Position numbers and translations under genes: made by a program. Positions 1-8,515 of a stretch of 55,047 nt of DNA are shown here, in pieces. Numbering within the stretch: the stretch's first letter is position 1; each line of letters starts with the position of its first letter. Below the pieces are notes generated by a model, which was given only the letters and a program-made list of their open reading frames with translations, searched no databases and was not told the DNA's origin. The DNA comes from Vicinamibacteria bacterium (GTDB taxonomy: Bacteria > Acidobacteriota > Vicinamibacteria > Fen-336): NCBI GenBank assembly GCA_023701125.1, contig JAMPXO010000022.1:1-55047 (forward strand), written 5' to 3'.

Positions 1-567
1 CTGTCGGTCGCCGCCGTCACCGGCGCCCCGGTCAAGTTCGCCGGCGTCGGCGAGCGGGTCGACGAGTTCGAGGCCTTCGACCCGTCGCGCATGGTCTCGC
101 GCATCCTCGGCCTCGGCGACGTGATCGCGCTGATCGAGCGCGCCGAGCAGGCGGTCGACCTCGAGCAGGCCGCGCAGTTCGCCGACAAGCTGCGCAAGAA
201 CGACTTCACGCTCGAGGACTTCCGCGACCAGCTCGTGCAGCTCAAGAAGATGGGCCCGCTGGACCAGATCCTGTCGATGCTGCCCGGCATGGGCCAGGTC
301 AAGGGCCTCGACACGGCACAGGGCGAGCGCGAGATGAAGCGCACGATCGCCATCGTCGACTCGATGACGCCGGGCGAGCGCCGTGACCCGTCCGTGCTCA
401 ACGGCAGCCGCCGCAAGCGCATCGCGCGCGGCAGCGGCACGGGCGTCGAAGACGTCAACCGCCTGCTCAAGCAGTTCGTGCAGGCCCGCAAGATGATGAA
501 GTCCCTGGGCGGTCCCGGCGGCAAGGCGATGAAGCGCCTCGCCGGACGCCTCCCGCAGTTCCGCTAG
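1..567 (+). CDS. ffh: Signal recognition particle protein Ffh (C-terminal part, 5' truncated by window)
   Basis: The reading frame is open from base 1 and enters mid-protein. It shows the end of the GTPase NG domain (V-T-G-A-P-V-K-F-A-G-V-G-E) and then the methionine-rich M domain, with the usual F-D-P-S-R-M-V-S-R-I-L-G-L-G-D junction and M-L-P-G-M-G core. Ffh binds 4.5S/SRP RNA and signal sequences and delivers ribosomes to FtsY at the membrane. About 188 residues are visible. The start and the GTPase motifs G1-G4 lie upstream of the window. rpsP follows after 18 nt, the conserved ffh-rpsP order. Confidence 0.97.
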   Translation: MSVAAVTGAPVKFAGVGERVDEFEAFDPSRMVSRILGLGDVIALIERAEQAVDLEQAAQFADKLRKNDFTLEDFRDQLVQLKKMGPLDQILSMLPGMGQVKGLDTAQGEREMKRTIAIVDSMTPGERRDPSVLNGSRRKRIARGSGTGVEDVNRLLKQFVQARKMMKSLGGPGGKAMKRLAGRLPQFR

Positions 568-585
568 AAAGTCGAAGGAAGAACA

Positions 586-858
586 ATGCTCTCGATCCGC
601 CTCCGCCGCATGGGCTCGGCCAAGCGCCCCTTCTACCGCGTCGTCGTCGCCGACTCCCGCAACTGGCGTGATGGCCGCTTCCTGGAAGTGCTCGGCCACT
701 ACGACCCGCGCAAGAACCCCGCGGCCGTCAGCATCGACGCCGAGCGCGCCAACTACTGGATGACCAAGGGCGCCAAGGCGTCCGACACGGTGCGCAGCCT
801 GCTCAAGAAGCAGCCGGCGGCGGCACCGGCCGCGGCGCCCGCCCCGGCGGCCCAGTAG
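586..858 (+). CDS. rpsP: 30S ribosomal protein S16
   Basis: This 90-residue protein has the S16 hallmark start [10 protein letters not shown] and the motif [13 protein letters not shown]. It is a structural protein of the small subunit body. The ATG at 586 has a GAAGGAAG Shine-Dalgarno just upstream. The last 15 or so residues are an Ala/Pro tail, typical of variable S16 C-termini. It is the second gene of the ffh-rpsP-khpA-rimM-trmD-rplS cluster. Confidence 0.98.
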   Translation: MLSIRLRRMGSAKRPFYRVVVADSRNWRDGRFLEVLGHYDPRKNPAAVSIDAERANYWMTKGAKASDTVRSLLKKQPAAAPAAAPAPAAQ

Positions 859-881
859 CAACGGTCACGGGAGAAGCGCTC

Positions 882-1112
882 GTGCGGCAACTGGTGACGG
901 AGATCGTGCGCGGGCTGGTGTCGGAGCCCGGGCGGGTCTCCGTCGACGAGAGCCGCGACCGCGACGTCGTGTATCTCGAGGTGTCGGTGGCGGCGAGCGA
1001 CCGCGGTCGCGTGATCGGCCGCCACGGGGCGACCGCGGACGCGCTGCGCACCCTGCTCGACGCCGTCGGCCACGAGAAGGGCGTCGCCGTCGAGCTGGAG
1101 ATCCTCGACTGA
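882..1112 (+). CDS. khpA: KH-domain RNA-binding protein KhpA
   Basis: This 76-residue single KH domain carries the RNA-binding GxxG loop in G-R-V-I-G-R-H-G (about residues 46-53). KhpA is the small RNA-binding protein (formerly YlqC) that often sits between rpsP and rimM and can pair with KhpB/Jag. The start is GTG at 882. The stop TGA overlaps the rimM ATG (ATGA at 1110-1114), so the two are probably translationally coupled. Confidence rests on motif, length and conserved gene order. Confidence 0.93.
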   Translation: MRQLVTEIVRGLVSEPGRVSVDESRDRDVVYLEVSVAASDRGRVIGRHGATADALRTLLDAVGHEKGVAVELEILD

Positions 1113-1660
1113 TGACCTCGCGCGAGTGGGCGGGGCTGGTGGCGATCGGCCGCATCGTCAAGCCGCAGGGGCGGCATGGCGAGGTCGCGGTCGAGTTGCT
1201 GTCGGACCGACCCGACCGCTTCCCGAAACTGTCGCGGGCGTTCCTGCCCGCGCCGGCCGGGCGCGCGCGCGAGGTGGCCGTCGAGCGCTCGTGGCCCCAC
1301 AAGGGCCGCTTCGTGGTCAAGCTCGCCGGCGTCGACTCGATCGACGCCGCCGAGACGCTGCGCGGCCAGGAGCTGCGCATCGGCGAGGAGGAGCTGGCGC
1401 CGTTGCCGGCCGACACCTACTACCACCACCAGTTGATCGGCCTGCGCGCGGTCGACGCCCGCCGCGGCGAGGTCGGTACCGTTCAATCGCTGATGGAGAC
1501 CGGGGCCGGCGCGGTGGTGCTGGTGCTGCACGGGAGCGCGGGCGAGACGCTGGTCCCGCTGGCCGCCAGCTTCGTCGCCGAGGTCGACCTGGCCGCCGGC
1601 GTGCTGAAGCTGACCCTGCCCGACGAAGTCGAGGCCGGGCCGCAGGCGGCGCGATGCTGA
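1112..1660 (+). CDS. rimM: Ribosome maturation factor RimM
   Basis: This 182-residue protein has the RimM N-terminal beta barrel ([15 protein letters not shown]) and a PRC-barrel C-terminal half (H-H-Q-L-I-G-L onward). RimM assists 16S processing and assembly of the 30S head by binding S19. It starts with the ATG overlapping the khpA stop, and its own end overlaps the trmD start at 1654-1660. The order rpsP-khpA-rimM-trmD is the usual one. Confidence 0.95.
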   Translation: MTSREWAGLVAIGRIVKPQGRHGEVAVELLSDRPDRFPKLSRAFLPAPAGRAREVAVERSWPHKGRFVVKLAGVDSIDAAETLRGQELRIGEEELAPLPADTYYHHQLIGLRAVDARRGEVGTVQSLMETGAGAVVLVLHGSAGETLVPLAASFVAEVDLAAGVLKLTLPDEVEAGPQAARC

Positions 1661-2409
1661 AGATCGACGTCGTCAGCATCTTCCCGCGCATGCTCGAGGG
1701 CCCGACCGGCGACAGCATCGTGCGGCGGGCGGTCGACAAGGGCCTGGTGGAGATCGTGCTCCACGACCTGCGCGAGCACTCGGACGACAAGCACCGCAGC
1801 GTGGACGACGCCCCGTTCGGCGGCGGCCCGGGCATGGTGATGAAGGCCGAGCCCTTCGCGCGCGCCGTCGAGAGCCTGCTGCCCGGCGGCCCGGGTCCGC
1901 GCGACGCGGTGGTGCTGCTCTCGCCGCGCGGCCGCCGCTTCGACCAGCAGACCGCGCGGCGCTTCGCGTCGCTCGAGCGGCTGGTGCTGCTGTGCGGCCG
2001 CTACGAGGGCATCGACGAGCGCGTCGCGCAGCACGTGGCGACCGAGGAGCTGAGCCTCGGCGACTTCGTGCTGACCGGCGGGGAAGTGGCCGCGGCCGCA
2101 GTGATCGAGGCGGCCGTGCGGCTGTTGCCGGGGGCCCTGGGCGACGAAGGCTCGGCGGCCGCGGACTCGTTCGGCGACGGGCTGCTCGACCACCCGCACT
2201 ACACGCGGCCGGCGGTGTGGCGCGGCCACGCGATCCCCGAGGCGTTGCTGTCGGGGCATCATGGCGAGATCGCGCGCTGGCGGCGGGAGCAGGCGCTGCG
2301 GGCGACGGCGGAGCGCCGGCCGGACCTGCTGGCGACGGCGCCACTCGAAGCATCGGACCGGGCGCTGCTGGCGCACGGACAGGACAGATTGGCGGGGGCG
2401 CACTCGTAG
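1654..2409 (+). CDS. trmD: tRNA (guanine-37-N1)-methyltransferase TrmD
   Basis: TrmD of 251 residues, a SPOUT-fold enzyme that makes m1G37 in tRNA from S-adenosylmethionine and so prevents +1 frameshifting. Visible motifs are [10 protein letters not shown] (substrate loop), [12 protein letters not shown] and [11 protein letters not shown], which together form the knot and SAM site. The start is the ATG at 1654 ([11 protein letters not shown]), inside the end of rimM. The frame is also open upstream, but that stretch is only rimM read in another frame. Confidence 0.96.
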   Translation: MLKIDVVSIFPRMLEGPTGDSIVRRAVDKGLVEIVLHDLREHSDDKHRSVDDAPFGGGPGMVMKAEPFARAVESLLPGGPGPRDAVVLLSPRGRRFDQQTARRFASLERLVLLCGRYEGIDERVAQHVATEELSLGDFVLTGGEVAAAAVIEAAVRLLPGALGDEGSAAADSFGDGLLDHPHYTRPAVWRGHAIPEALLSGHHGEIARWRREQALRATAERRPDLLATAPLEASDRALLAHGQDRLAGAHS

Positions 2410-2496
2410 GCGAGAGCGCGCGGCGCCCGCTTTCGCGAAGCGGTGCGTCCCCGGACGGAACGAAGCGAACTTTCGAGGAAGAGAGACGAAGAGACC

Positions 2497-2892
2497 ATGA
2501 ACCGCTTGGACCACATCGAAGCCGGGGAGCTCAAGAAGGGCCTGCCCCAGATCCTCCCGGGTGACACCGTCAAGGTGCACGTCAAGGTCAAGGAGACCAC
2601 GATCAAGGAGGAGAAGGGCCGCAAGGCCAAGGAGACCGAGCGCGAGCGCGTGCAGGTCTTCGAGGGGATCGTGATCGGCCTGCGCGGCTCCGGCACGCGG
2701 GCGACCATGACCGTGCGCAAGGTCTCCTACAGCCAGGGCGTCGAGCGCATCTTCCCGCTGCACGCGACCACGATCGAGAAGATCGAGGTCGTCAAGCGCG
2801 CCCACGTGCGGCGCGCCAAGCTCTACTACCTGCGCGAGCTGAAGGGCAAGGCCAGCCGCATGAAGGAGAAGCGCCTCACCCCGCAGGCCTAG
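2497..2892 (+). CDS. rplS: 50S ribosomal protein L19, with an internal charged insertion
   Basis: This 131-residue L19 is clear from [18 protein letters not shown] and K-L-Y-Y-L-R-E. L19 sits at the 30S-50S interface. The ATG at 2497 follows a GAAGAGACC region. An in-frame ATG-like start upstream (2443) would add residues with no resemblance to L19. Compared with E. coli L19 there are roughly 13 extra, highly charged residues between the first beta strand and V-F-E-G (about residues 32-50). The gene closes the trmD-rplS pair after an 87-nt spacer. Confidence 0.96.
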   Translation: MNRLDHIEAGELKKGLPQILPGDTVKVHVKVKETTIKEEKGRKAKETERERVQVFEGIVIGLRGSGTRATMTVRKVSYSQGVERIFPLHATTIEKIEVVKRAHVRRAKLYYLRELKGKASRMKEKRLTPQA

Positions 2893-2983
2893 TCCCATCC
2901 GCAAGCCCATCCTCTACAAGGGCGAGACCCTCGCCTGCGATCGCGCCTTCGAGGACGCCGCGCAGGCGGAGGGCTTCGTCGCC

Positions 2984-3544
2984 GTGGCCGGCCTCGACGA
3001 GGTCGGCCGCGGCGCCCTCTGCGGCCCCGTGTTCGCCGCGGCCGTGGTGCTCGGGGAGGGTTTCCCGACCGCGGGGCTCGACGACTCGAAGCGGTTGACC
3101 GCGCTGCAGCGCGAGCGCCTGGCGGAGCGGGTTCGAGAGCGCGCCCGTGGTTTCGCACTCGGCCGGGCCGAGGCCGCCGAGATCGACCGTTTCGACATCC
3201 TGCGCGCCACCCACCTGGCGCTGCGGCGGGCGGTGGCTGCGCTGCCGTTCAAGCCCGACCTGCTGCTCGTCGACGGCCTGCCCGTCAGCGGCCTGCCCGC
3301 ACCGCAGCGGGCGATCGTCAAGGGCGATGCGCGCTCGGTTTCGATCGCCGCCGCCTCGATCCTGGCCAAGGTCGAGCGCGACGCGCTGATGCAGGAACTC
3401 GACCGCCGCCACCCCGGTTACGGCCTCGCCGGCAACAAGGGTTACGGCTCGGCAGACCACCTCGACGCGCTGCGTCGGCTGGGTCCCAGCCCCGAGCACC
3501 GCCGCAGTTTCGGCGGCGGCCACCAGCTCCAGATGTTCGAGTAG
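2984..3544 (+). CDS. rnhB: Ribonuclease HII
   Basis: RNase HII removes ribonucleotides and RNA from RNA-DNA hybrids. The D-E-V-G-R-G metal-binding motif is at residues 5-10, followed by S-I-A-A-A-S-I-L-A-K-V and the H-P-G-Y-G-L-A-G-N-K-G-Y-G-S signature. The start is GTG 2984 with GGAGGG about 11 nt upstream, giving 186 residues. The frame stays open back to a stop at 2861, and residues that look like real protein (about 30 codons) precede the GTG, but that stretch has no ATG, GTG, TTG or CTG. The N-terminus is therefore either unusually short or uses a rare start. Confidence 0.93.
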   Translation: MAGLDEVGRGALCGPVFAAAVVLGEGFPTAGLDDSKRLTALQRERLAERVRERARGFALGRAEAAEIDRFDILRATHLALRRAVAALPFKPDLLLVDGLPVSGLPAPQRAIVKGDARSVSIAAASILAKVERDALMQELDRRHPGYGLAGNKGYGSADHLDALRRLGPSPEHRRSFGGGHQLQMFE

Positions 3545-3594
3545 GGCTGGGGGCGGCCGGGGCAGCCTCGCCTTTTGGCTCGGTCTGATGCAGA

Positions 3595-3621
3595 ATTCCG
3601 CTCCGGTATCTCAAGCGGAAT
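3595..3621. other. 8-bp perfect inverted repeat in the leader of the TPR gene
   Basis: ATTCCGCT (3595-3602) and AGCGGAAT (3614-3621) flank an 11-nt spacer, 15 nt before the GTG start of the large TPR gene. There is no T-run, so it does not look like an intrinsic terminator for rnhB. A protein-binding operator or an mRNA leader hairpin are both possible. Confidence 0.4.
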
Positions 3622-3636
3622 CGCAGGGGTCCTTTC

Positions 3637-6600
3637 GTGGCTTCCAAGATCAATCCGGTCAAGGTCAAGCAGGACGCCGACAAGCTGGAGAAGGCCGGTC
3701 GCATCGACCAGGCGATCGACCTCTACAAGCAGCTCGTCGACGACAACCCGCGCGACTGGAACACGATCAACAAGATCGGGGACCTCTACGCCCGCCTGCA
3801 GAAGAACCGGGAGGCCTCCGAGCAGTACGCCAAGGTCGCCGACTTCTACGCGAAGGACGGCTTCCTGCTGAAGGCGATCGCGATCTGGAAGAAGATCGAC
3901 AAGCTCGACGCCACCGCCCTCGAGCCCAAGGTCAACCTCGGCGAGTTGTACGCCAAGCAGGGCCTCATGATGGAGGCCAAGGGCCAGTACCAGGTCGTCG
4001 TCGACGAGTACGTCAAGCGCGGTCGCTCCCGCGACGCCGCCGACGTGCTGCGGAAGATGGTCGAGATCGACCCTTCCGACCTCAAGACCCGGTCCAAGCT
4101 GGCCGACCTGTACACGCGCGAGGGCAGCACCGCCAAGGCCGTCGAGGAGTACGTCGCGATCGCCGACGAACTCAACAAGAAGGGCCACCTGGCGGAGGGG
4201 CTGCAGGTCCTCGAGAAGGGGCTCAAGCTCGACCCCAAGAGCCAGCGCCTGCGCGAGGAGCTGGCGCGCATCCACCTCGTCCAGAAGAACTACGACAAGG
4301 CCGCCCACTTCCTCGAAGAGGCCGCCCGCTCCGCCCCGCAGGACGCCTCGATCCTGTCCCGCCTCGGCGAGGCCTACCTCGGCGCCCGCAAGATCGAGGA
4401 GGCCGAGGCGATCTTCAGGCGGCTGCTCGAGCTGAACCCGAAGGACAACGACGCCCGCCTGCAGATGGGCCGCGTCCACGTCATGCAGGGCCATCTCGAC
4501 AAGGCCTTCGACGAGCTGGGCCCGGTCATCGACGGGCTGGTCGAGAAGCGCGAGCACGACCGCGCCGCCTCGATCCTGCAGCAACTGGTCCAGAAGAACC
4601 CGGGCCACATCAAGAGCCTGGTCAAGCTGGTGGAGGTCCACCGCCAGGCCAAGAACGACCGCGCCGTGGCCCAGGCCTACTCGCAGCTCGCCGAGGCCTA
4701 CATCCAGAAGGGCGAACTCGAGCAGGCCACGTCCGTGCTCGAGATCCTCGTCGGCATGGAGCCGCAGAGCCAGCAGTACCAGTCGAAGCTGCAGTTCGTG
4801 AAGGACAAGCAGGCGCGCACGGCGCCCTCGTCCGCGCCGCCACCGCCGGCGCCCGCCGCCCGCGCCGCGACGCCCGTGGCCTCCGCGGCGCCGATGGTGG
4901 AGGAGTTCGACGTCTCGCTCGACGAGCACACGGCGCCGGTGTCGGCTCCGCGCGCGGGCGGCTCGATCCAGCCCTCCGGCCCGCTCGGCCCCGAGGATCG
5001 CGAGTTCGTCGAGGAGCACCTGGCCGAGGGCCGGGTGTTCCGCAAGTACGGCCTGATCGACAAGGCGGTCGAGCAGTTCGAGTCGGTCGTCGCCCGCTTC
5101 CCCGACAACGCGGACGCACGCAAGGAGCTGCGCGACGTCTACGAGGAGAAGGGCCAGGCCCAGCAGGCCGGCGAACAGGCGCTGGCACTGATCGAGATCG
5201 CGAAGCTGTCGGGCGACGCGGCGCTCGCCGAAGAGAACCTCGAGTACCTGAAGAACGTGGCGCCGGACCTCGTGCCCGTCGAGGCGCCTCCGGCGCCGAT
5301 GGAAGAGGAGGTCGTCGGCGACCTCGGCACCGGGGAGGAGGAGCTGGCCCTCGGCGTCGCCGTCGAGGAGGATCTGCCGCTCTCGCTCGACGAGGAGCCG
5401 GTGGCGCCCGCTCCCGCGCCGAAGCCCGCCCCGGCGCCGCCGGAAGAAGAGGTGGAGATCCCGTTCGACGCCGGCGAAGGCCTCGACCTCGGCGCGTCGG
5501 CGGAGCCGACGTTCGGTGAGGAGCTGCCCACCTTCGCCGCCCCGGAGCCCGAGCCCGCGACGCTGGACGAGGAACTGCCCGCGCTGGGCGAAGAGCTGCC
5601 GGCGATCGGCGAAGAACTGCCCGCGCTGGGCGAGGAGCTCCCGGCGTTCGGGGAGGAACTGCCCGCGCTCGGCGAGGAACTGCCCGCCCTCGGCGAAGAG
5701 CTGCCCGCGTTGGGCGAAGAACTCCCGGCGTTCGGCGAAGAACTGCCCGCGGTGGGCGAAGAGCCGCCCGCGGCGGACGCCGGTCTCGACCTCGGCGCTT
5801 TCGCGGCCCCGCCCGAGGAGCCCGGCCTCGACCTCGGCGAGCTGGCGGCGCCCGCTGCCCCCGCGGTGCCCGCGGTGCCCGAGGCGCTGGCGCGCCGCAT
5901 CTCGGAAGCCGAAGAGTTCCTGTCGCTCGGCTTCGTCGACGACGCGCGCGAGGCGCTGCGCCAGGCCTCGGGGCGCTTCCCGGATCACCCCGCGTTGCTG
6001 GCCTGCATCGCCCAGCTCGGCATCGACCTGCAGGCCCCGGTCGCGGCTCCGCCGGCCTTCGAGGATCTCGCGCCGCCCGAACCCGAGGACGCGTTCGCGG
6101 GTCTCGGCCTGGCCGAACCCGAGCCGCCCGCGCCCGAGCCGCCGCCCGCCGACGAGGGCATGATCGACCTCGGGGCCGAGCTGTCCGGCCTGTTCGGTGC
6201 GCAGTCCGCCGTCGAGCCCGAGCCGCCACCGGCTGCCGACTCCGGCACCGATCTCGGCGACGCGGGGCTGTCGGAGATCTTCCGCGAGTTCAGGAAGGGC
6301 GTCGACAAGCAACTCGGCAAGGAGGACTACGACACTCGCTACAACCTCGGCATCGCCTACAAGGAGATGGGCCTCATCGACGAGGCGATCGCCGAGTTCC
6401 AGCTCGCGGCCAAGGACGAGACGCGGCTGCTCGAGTGCTCCAGCATGCTCGGCATCTGTTTCCTCGAGAAGGGCATGCCGAAGCTGGCGGTGAAGTGGTT
6501 CGACAAGGGCCTCGCGGTGCCCGGGCGCTCGCCCGAGGAGTACCAGGGGTTGCGTTACGACCTGGCGACGGCGTACGAGGCCGACGGCGACAACGCCCGC

Positions 6601-6684
6601 GCGCTCGCTCTCTTCACCGAGCTGTTCGGCCAGGACGCGACGTTCCGCGACGTGGCCGCGAAGGTGAGGGAGCTCGGCGGCTAG
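3637..6684 (+). CDS. Large TPR protein with GEELPAL heptad tandem repeat
   Basis: This 1015-residue cytoplasmic protein has no signal peptide. Residues 1-390 hold many tetratricopeptide repeats (for example Y-K-Q-L-V-D-D-N-P-R-D-W-N-T-I-N-K-I-G-D-L-Y). A second TPR-like block follows at about 450-545. Next comes an acidic Pro/Glu/Ala linker with ten heptads (about 645-712), then a final TPR block at about 880-1015 (Y-N-L-G-I-A-Y-K-E-M-G-L). Proteins with this M-A-S-K-I-N-P-V-K-V-K start are common in Acidobacteriota and Myxococcota; no function is established, and a scaffold role is inferred. GTG 3637 has an AGGGG site upstream. Confidence 0.9.
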   Translation: MASKINPVKVKQDADKLEKAGRIDQAIDLYKQLVDDNPRDWNTINKIGDLYARLQKNREASEQYAKVADFYAKDGFLLKAIAIWKKIDKLDATALEPKVNLGELYAKQGLMMEAKGQYQVVVDEYVKRGRSRDAADVLRKMVEIDPSDLKTRSKLADLYTREGSTAKAVEEYVAIADELNKKGHLAEGLQVLEKGLKLDPKSQRLREELARIHLVQKNYDKAAHFLEEAARSAPQDASILSRLGEAYLGARKIEEAEAIFRRLLELNPKDNDARLQMGRVHVMQGHLDKAFDELGPVIDGLVEKREHDRAASILQQLVQKNPGHIKSLVKLVEVHRQAKNDRAVAQAYSQLAEAYIQKGELEQATSVLEILVGMEPQSQQYQSKLQFVKDKQARTAPSSAPPPPAPAARAATPVASAAPMVEEFDVSLDEHTAPVSAPRAGGSIQPSGPLGPEDREFVEEHLAEGRVFRKYGLIDKAVEQFESVVARFPDNADARKELRDVYEEKGQAQQAGEQALALIEIAKLSGDAALAEENLEYLKNVAPDLVPVEAPPAPMEEEVVGDLGTGEEELALGVAVEEDLPLSLDEEPVAPAPAPKPAPAPPEEEVEIPFDAGEGLDLGASAEPTFGEELPTFAAPEPEPATLDEELPALGEELPAIGEELPALGEELPAFGEELPALGEELPALGEELPALGEELPAFGEELPAVGEEPPAADAGLDLGAFAAPPEEPGLDLGELAAPAAPAVPAVPEALARRISEAEEFLSLGFVDDAREALRQASGRFPDHPALLACIAQLGIDLQAPVAAPPAFEDLAPPEPEDAFAGLGLAEPEPPAPEPPPADEGMIDLGAELSGLFGAQSAVEPEPPPAADSGTDLGDAGLSEIFREFRKGVDKQLGKEDYDTRYNLGIAYKEMGLIDEAIAEFQLAAKDETRLLECSSMLGICFLEKGMPKLAVKWFDKGLAVPGRSPEEYQGLRYDLATAYEADGDNARALALFTELFGQDATFRDVAAKVRELGG
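5569..5772 (+). repeat. Coding minisatellite: ten ~21-bp units encoding GEELPA(L/I/F/V)
   Basis: Ten tandem 21-bp units encode the heptad G-E-E-L-P-A-x, where x is L, I, F or V; the last unit is degenerate (G-E-E-P-P-A). Units differ mostly at third codon positions (ctg/ctc, gag/gaa), so the array is not a very recent expansion, but it keeps reading frame perfectly. It lies in the acidic linker of the TPR protein. Confidence 0.93.
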
Positions 6685-6698
6685 GGGCGAAAGAGCCC

Positions 6699-6920
6699 TT
6701 GGCGCACGTGCTTTCCGTCTCCAGCTCCGTGCTGGTGGGGCTGATCCTGACCGTGGCGCCGTGGACCGCGTTGTGGGAGGCACACCAGCTCTTCGCCCCC
6801 CACACGGTCCTGCGCGCGCTGCTGATGAACCCGTTCCTGCGCGGGGCCGTCAGCGGCCTCGGCCTGGTCAACCTCGTGCTCGCCGCCGCCGAGGTCCACG
6901 ACCTGCTGCGAAGGGATTGA
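6699..6920 (+). CDS. Small membrane protein, unknown function
   Basis: A 73-residue protein with two likely membrane segments: V-L-V-G-L-I-L-T-V-A-P-W near the N-terminus and A-V-S-G-L-G-L-V-N-L-V-L-A-A-A near the C-terminus. TTG 6699 is preceded by AGGGG 12 nt upstream; GTG 6708 is an alternative start. It sits 14 nt after the TPR gene and its stop overlaps the TTG start of the next gene. I do not recognise the family. A membrane partner of the neighbouring TPR/HEAT proteins is only a guess. Confidence 0.7.
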   Translation: MAHVLSVSSSVLVGLILTVAPWTALWEAHQLFAPHTVLRALLMNPFLRGAVSGLGLVNLVLAAAEVHDLLRRD

Positions 6921-7639
6921 GCGCGACCGCCGAAACGCTGCTCGATCGCGCCCGGCGCCTCGCTCCCGGAGTCGCCACGGCGCGGACCTTCTTCGACGAA
7001 GCGACCGACCTGGTCGCGCTGGCGACGGTGTTGCGCCACCCGCTGCCCGCGCCGTTGCTCGAGACCGCCGCGCAGCACGCGTGCGCGCGCGACGCCCGGG
7101 TGGCCGGCGCCCTGGTCCGCAATCCGCGCACGCCGCGCGCGGCGGCGCTGCGGCTGATGCCCGTCTTGCGTTACCTCGACCTCGCCCACGCCGCCGGCGA
7201 CGTGCGGCTGGCCGCGGCCGTGCGCCAGCGCGCCGACGGGGCGCTGCTCGAGCGACTGCGCCAGCTGGCCGCGGGAGAGCTGCTGGCGATCGCGCGGCTC
7301 GCCACCGGCCGCGTCCTCGAGTCGCTGCTCGCCCACGCGGACGTGCGTATCGTCGACGCCGCGCTGGAGAGCCGGCACCTGCACGCGTCCCGTCTGGCCG
7401 TGCTGCTGACGGCACCGGAGGCCAGCCCGCGCCTGGCCGAGCGAGCCGCGGAGTGCTGGCGGTTCCGCGAGGACTACACGATAAGGCGCGCCCTGGCGCT
7501 GGCGCCGCGCTGTCCGCTGCCGGTGGCGCTGGCCCAGCTCTCGCGGCTGACCCGGCTCGACCTGCGCGAGGTCGCCGCCCATCCCGGCCTGCACCGGCTG
7601 GTGCGGGTCGCCGCGGGCCGGCTGGCGACCGGCAGTTGA
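6917..7639 (+). CDS. HEAT-like alpha-helical repeat protein
   Basis: A 240-residue, Arg/Leu/Ala-rich helical protein. TTG 6917 overlaps the previous stop (TTGA). It contains repeats of the type N-P-R-T-P-x3-A-L-x-L-M-x2-L-x3-D-L-x2-A. The C-terminal stretch (W-R-F-R-E-D-Y ... D-L-R-E-V-A-A-H-P) aligns well by eye with the C-terminus of the protein at 8516-9586. The two are probably divergent members of one repeat family. There are no catalytic motifs; a protein-interaction role is inferred. The stop overlaps a perfect TTGACA -35 box for the next gene. Confidence 0.8.
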   Translation: MSATAETLLDRARRLAPGVATARTFFDEATDLVALATVLRHPLPAPLLETAAQHACARDARVAGALVRNPRTPRAAALRLMPVLRYLDLAHAAGDVRLAAAVRQRADGALLERLRQLAAGELLAIARLATGRVLESLLAHADVRIVDAALESRHLHASRLAVLLTAPEASPRLAERAAECWRFREDYTIRRALALAPRCPLPVALAQLSRLTRLDLREVAAHPGLHRLVRVAAGRLATGS

Positions 7640-7665
7640 CACCCCCTCGAGCTTCCCTCTAGCAT
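7636..7665 (+). promoter_or_regulatory. Sigma-70-type promoter for the RodZ-like operon
   Basis: A perfect TTGACA (7636-7641), an 18-nt spacer and TAGCAT (7660-7665), in a stretch clearly less GC-rich than its surroundings. Transcription would begin near 7672, giving a leader of about 60 nt before GTG 7732. The -35 box overlaps the stop codon of the upstream gene. Confidence 0.65.
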
Positions 7666-7731
7666 CTTTCGATTTCAGTTTCACTCTGTCTGGCTTTTCG
7701 GGACTTACGGTAACGAGGACGAGAGGGCGCG

Positions 7732-8487
7732 GTGGGTTCCTTCGGCGAGAACCTCCGGCGTGAGCGCGAACTGCGTGGGATTTCCCTGCGCGACGTCGCG
7801 GACGCCACCAAGATCTCCATTCGTTTCCTCGACGCGCTGGAGCAGGGGCGGCTCGACGTGCTGCCCGGCGGACTCTTCCCGCGAGCGTTCGTCCGCCAGT
7901 ACGCCAAGTTCCTCGGGCTGGACCCGGACCGCGCGGTGGCCGACTTCCTCTACTCGTCAGGCCTGCAGGACCCGCGTCCTGCGCCGGCCGCGCCGAGCCG
8001 CTCCGAGCAGGGGGTGCCGTGGCGCGCGCTGGCCGCGGGCGGACTGGCCCTCGTCACCGTCGTCGCCTGGCTCGCCAGCCCCGGCACCGACCGGCGCTCG
8101 ACCGGCCCGGAGGTGACCGTCACCGACGTGGCCCCCGCGCCGCCGCCGACCACGCTGCCGCCCGCGCCCGCCTACACGCCCGCGCCCGCGCCCGAGGGCC
8201 TCGTGCTGCAGGTTTCCGCCGCGGCCGACTGCTGGGTGGAGGTTCGGGCGGACGGTGACATCCGGCTGTCGCGGGAGCTGGCCGCGGGCGAGCGCCAGAC
8301 GATCGAGGCCCACGACGAGCTGGTGCTCTCGGTGGGCAACGCCGGCGGCCTCTCGTTCAGCGTCAACGACCGACCCGGCCTGCCGCTCGGCAAGAGCGGC
8401 GAGGTCAAGAAGGGAATCGTGATCTCCCGCAAGACGCTGCCGGCGCTCGTGCAGGACGCCGCCGCGGCCCGGCCGCCCGGCGCCTGA
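7732..8487 (+). CDS. RodZ-like protein: helix-turn-helix, one TM segment, DUF4115
   Basis: A 251-residue protein with the RodZ architecture. The N-terminal XRE-type HTH (residues 3-70, F-G-E-N-L-R-R-E-R-E-L-R-G-I-S-L-R-D-V) is followed by a TM helix at about 99-120 (A-L-A-A-G-G-L-A-L-V-T-V-V-A-W-L-A), a Pro/Ala linker and a C-terminal DUF4115 beta domain (V-S-A-A-A-D-C-W-V-E-V). RodZ links MreB to the envelope and sets rod shape. No mreB lies in the window, so that role is inferred by family. GTG 7732 follows GAGAGGG and the promoter at 7636. Confidence 0.88.
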   Translation: MGSFGENLRRERELRGISLRDVADATKISIRFLDALEQGRLDVLPGGLFPRAFVRQYAKFLGLDPDRAVADFLYSSGLQDPRPAPAAPSRSEQGVPWRALAAGGLALVTVVAWLASPGTDRRSTGPEVTVTDVAPAPPPTTLPPAPAYTPAPAPEGLVLQVSAAADCWVEVRADGDIRLSRELAAGERQTIEAHDELVLSVGNAGGLSFSVNDRPGLPLGKSGEVKKGIVISRKTLPALVQDAAAARPPGA

Positions 8488-8515
8488 GCAGGCCGCCCGG
8501 CCGCCCGGCTCGCTG

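Noticed and set aside
5569-5772. CRISPR-like array
   Set aside because: Units are 21 bp, contiguous without spacers, and keep the reading frame of a TPR protein.
3442-6783. A 1113-codon open frame on the minus strand opposite the TPR gene
   Set aside because: It mirrors the highly biased GC-rich codons of the plus-strand gene, has Leu/Arg/Gln/Ala-rich low-complexity sequence and no recognisable domain.
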